NCBI GenBank assembly: GCA_028274465.1
Contig: CM051457.1
Coordinates: forward strand, 30,725,313-30,789,312
Source of the DNA: Plantago ovata
Lineage: Eukaryota > Streptophyta > Magnoliopsida > Lamiales > Plantaginaceae
DNA: 64,000 bases
Reading direction: 5' to 3'
Part shown: in pieces, positions 62,609-64,000 of the stretch
How positions within the stretch are numbered: position 1 is the first letter of the stretch
How the letters are laid out: each line of letters begins with the position of its first letter
The notes under the pieces: generated by a model
Seen by the model: the letters and a program-made list of their open reading frames with translations, nothing else
Databases searched by the model: none
Told to the model about the DNA's origin: nothing
Position numbers and translations under genes: made by a program

Positions 62609-64000
62609 ATGATGGCAACCAGGCCTGTGTTTTCTCACCAGCACCACCACCTTGCTACTTTGTCAGCTCAAGGTTCCATTATTCTTATTATTATTATAAC
62701 TTAGTTAGCTAGTTATTAATTAAATTAAATAAATCCCTGCTTTTGTGATTTGATTGAGCTTTCAATTTTTACTTTTTAAGCTAGCTGAGCCTTGTTTTGT
62801 TTTGTGATTTGGAAAGGGGGTGGAGGAAAAGATCCATTGTATGGGGAGCTATGGAAGGCTTGTGCTGGTCCTTTGGTGGATGTTCCCAGAATTGGAGAAA
62901 GGGTTTATTACTTCCCCCAAGGCCACATGGAACAAGTATGTCTACTTTCTATTCAGATCCCTCTTTCTTTTTATGTCCAGCCTAACTTAAAAGAACCACA
63001 TCAAATCAAATACTTATGTTTCTTTATATGTATGTATAGTTTGGGTTTTGTTTGATTGTTAAAACTTTCAATTCATGCTGTTTATATTGGGATTCTTTGT
63101 TAGTTGGAAGCATCTACAAATCAGGAGTTGGATCAGAAGATACCAATGTTCAATCTGTCTTCAAAGATTCTTTGTCGTGTTCTCAACGTTGTTCTCTTGG
63201 TATGTTGTGTTGTTGTTGTAGCTCCTTTTCCACTTTATGCTTTTTGAATTTTGAGATAGAGAGGGTATTCGGAACATTAAACACGCAAAATTCAGGGATT
63301 CTGATACTTGTTCTTTGTGGAATATATGCTGACACATCTCTATTGGAAGACATGCTAAGTGATTTATGTTTTGTTTGACTATGTAGGCTGAACAAGATAG
63401 TGATGAAGTTTATTCACAGATTACTTTGGCGCCTGAACCAGATGTAAGAACGGACTTATTTTTACTTACTTATGGTGCTTTCCATATGGGAAAAATGACA
63501 TTTCTGTACTTAAATTAAGCTGGACAAGTTCTGGTGAACCTCGGACATAGGAATTTATTGTTATCTGTTAATTTGTTTGCAGCAAAATGATGAACCAACG
63601 AGCCCTGATAAGTGTCCGGATGAGCCTCCTAGACCTGTAGTCCACTCGTTCTGTAAGGTGTTGACGGCCTCTGATACAAGTACCCATGGTGGATTTTCTG
63701 TCCTACGGAAACATGCTAATGAGTGCCTGCCGCCCTTGGTAAAGATTCCTTTTAAACTTGAAGAATTTTTTAATTTTGTTTTGTTAACTTTTTTCTGTTG
63801 TTTGTTTTGTGTAATTTACACTGACTGCCTTATGTCACCATCCAGGATATGAGCCAGCAGACACCAACACAGGAACTTGTTGCCAAGGATCTGCATGGGA
63901 TCGAATGGCACTTTAAGCATATATTTAGAGGTGATATATTGTCTCTGTTGTCTAGTAGAGTATACTTACTAGTGGCGATTTAATTAGGTAGGATATTAAT
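62609..64000 (+). CDS. ARF: Auxin response factor, clade B-like (5' part, cut by window end)
   Basis: Exons are 62609-62672, 62817-62935, 63104-63199, 63387-63443, 63583-63738 and 63846-63930, in frame; the gene continues beyond the window. Visible: the N-terminal dimerisation part ([31 protein letters not shown]) and the start of the B3 DNA-binding domain ([20 protein letters not shown], then [20 protein letters not shown]). The His-Gly of STHGGF corresponds to DNA-contact residues of ARF B3 domains. The exon pattern and the [18 protein letters not shown] segment fit the ARF1/9/11/18 group, which usually represses auxin-responsive promoters through AuxRE sites. The first intron has the donor AAG|GTTCCA, a weaker form. 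A second in-frame ATG follows immediately at 62612. The exact paralogue cannot be told without the rest. Confidence 0.94.

Overview
This window is nuclear DNA from a flowering plant, most likely a eudicot. The signs are many short exons with GT/AG introns, AT-rich intergenic sequence, plant-only gene families (a chloroplast-targeted protein, an auxin response factor, KELP, a type II PI4K with ubiquitin-like domains) and a dense layer of plant transposable elements. I see no bacterial, phage or organellar signal and cannot name the species.

Genes, left to right: three tandem tRNA-Ala genes (5101-5491); a PI4K-gamma type kinase (+, 11809-13581) convergent with a nine-exon UDP-glucose 4-epimerase (-, 14211-19438); two paralogous double GRF zinc-finger coiled-coil genes (-, 23843-26584 and 31758-34675) with a broken third copy between them; a small chloroplast-targeted protein (+, 35039-36978) head-to-head with the second GRF gene; a TNPA-like gene carried by a CACTA transposon; the coactivator KELP (+, 48372-51074); and the 5' part of a clade-B-like auxin response factor (+, 62609 to the window end). 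Exon boundaries were worked out by hand from splice motifs, phase and protein continuity, and each complete model closes in frame.

Mobile and broken DNA: LINE remnants on both strands (2184-4802, 9220-10375, 27520-28195) and several LINE 3' tails that share a terminal stem-loop; a CACTA element bounded by a TTC target duplication (37750-42736); a 1,032-bp solo LTR bounded by AAATC (45364-46395) inside an older degraded ORF; Cassandra-type elements with a 5S-like segment (60460-60962) and without most of it (53264-53590); a TRIM with LTRs of about 110-120 bp (57674-58025); a tRNA-derived SINE with a perfect 17-bp target duplication whose tail matches the local LINEs (61381-61527); Helitron-like ends and MITEs. 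A MYB4R1/SNAPC4-like pseudogene (about 42950-43820) lies directly beside the CACTA element.

The genes are unrelated housekeeping and signalling genes (lipid signalling, nucleotide-sugar metabolism, transcription) and do not form a pathway. The observations most worth checking are the triplicated splice donor in the first GRF gene, the 87-bp in-frame intron in the PI4K gene, the diverging tRNA-Ala triplet, the SINE/LINE tail sharing, and the nested or compact retroelements. I found no convincing new molecular system.
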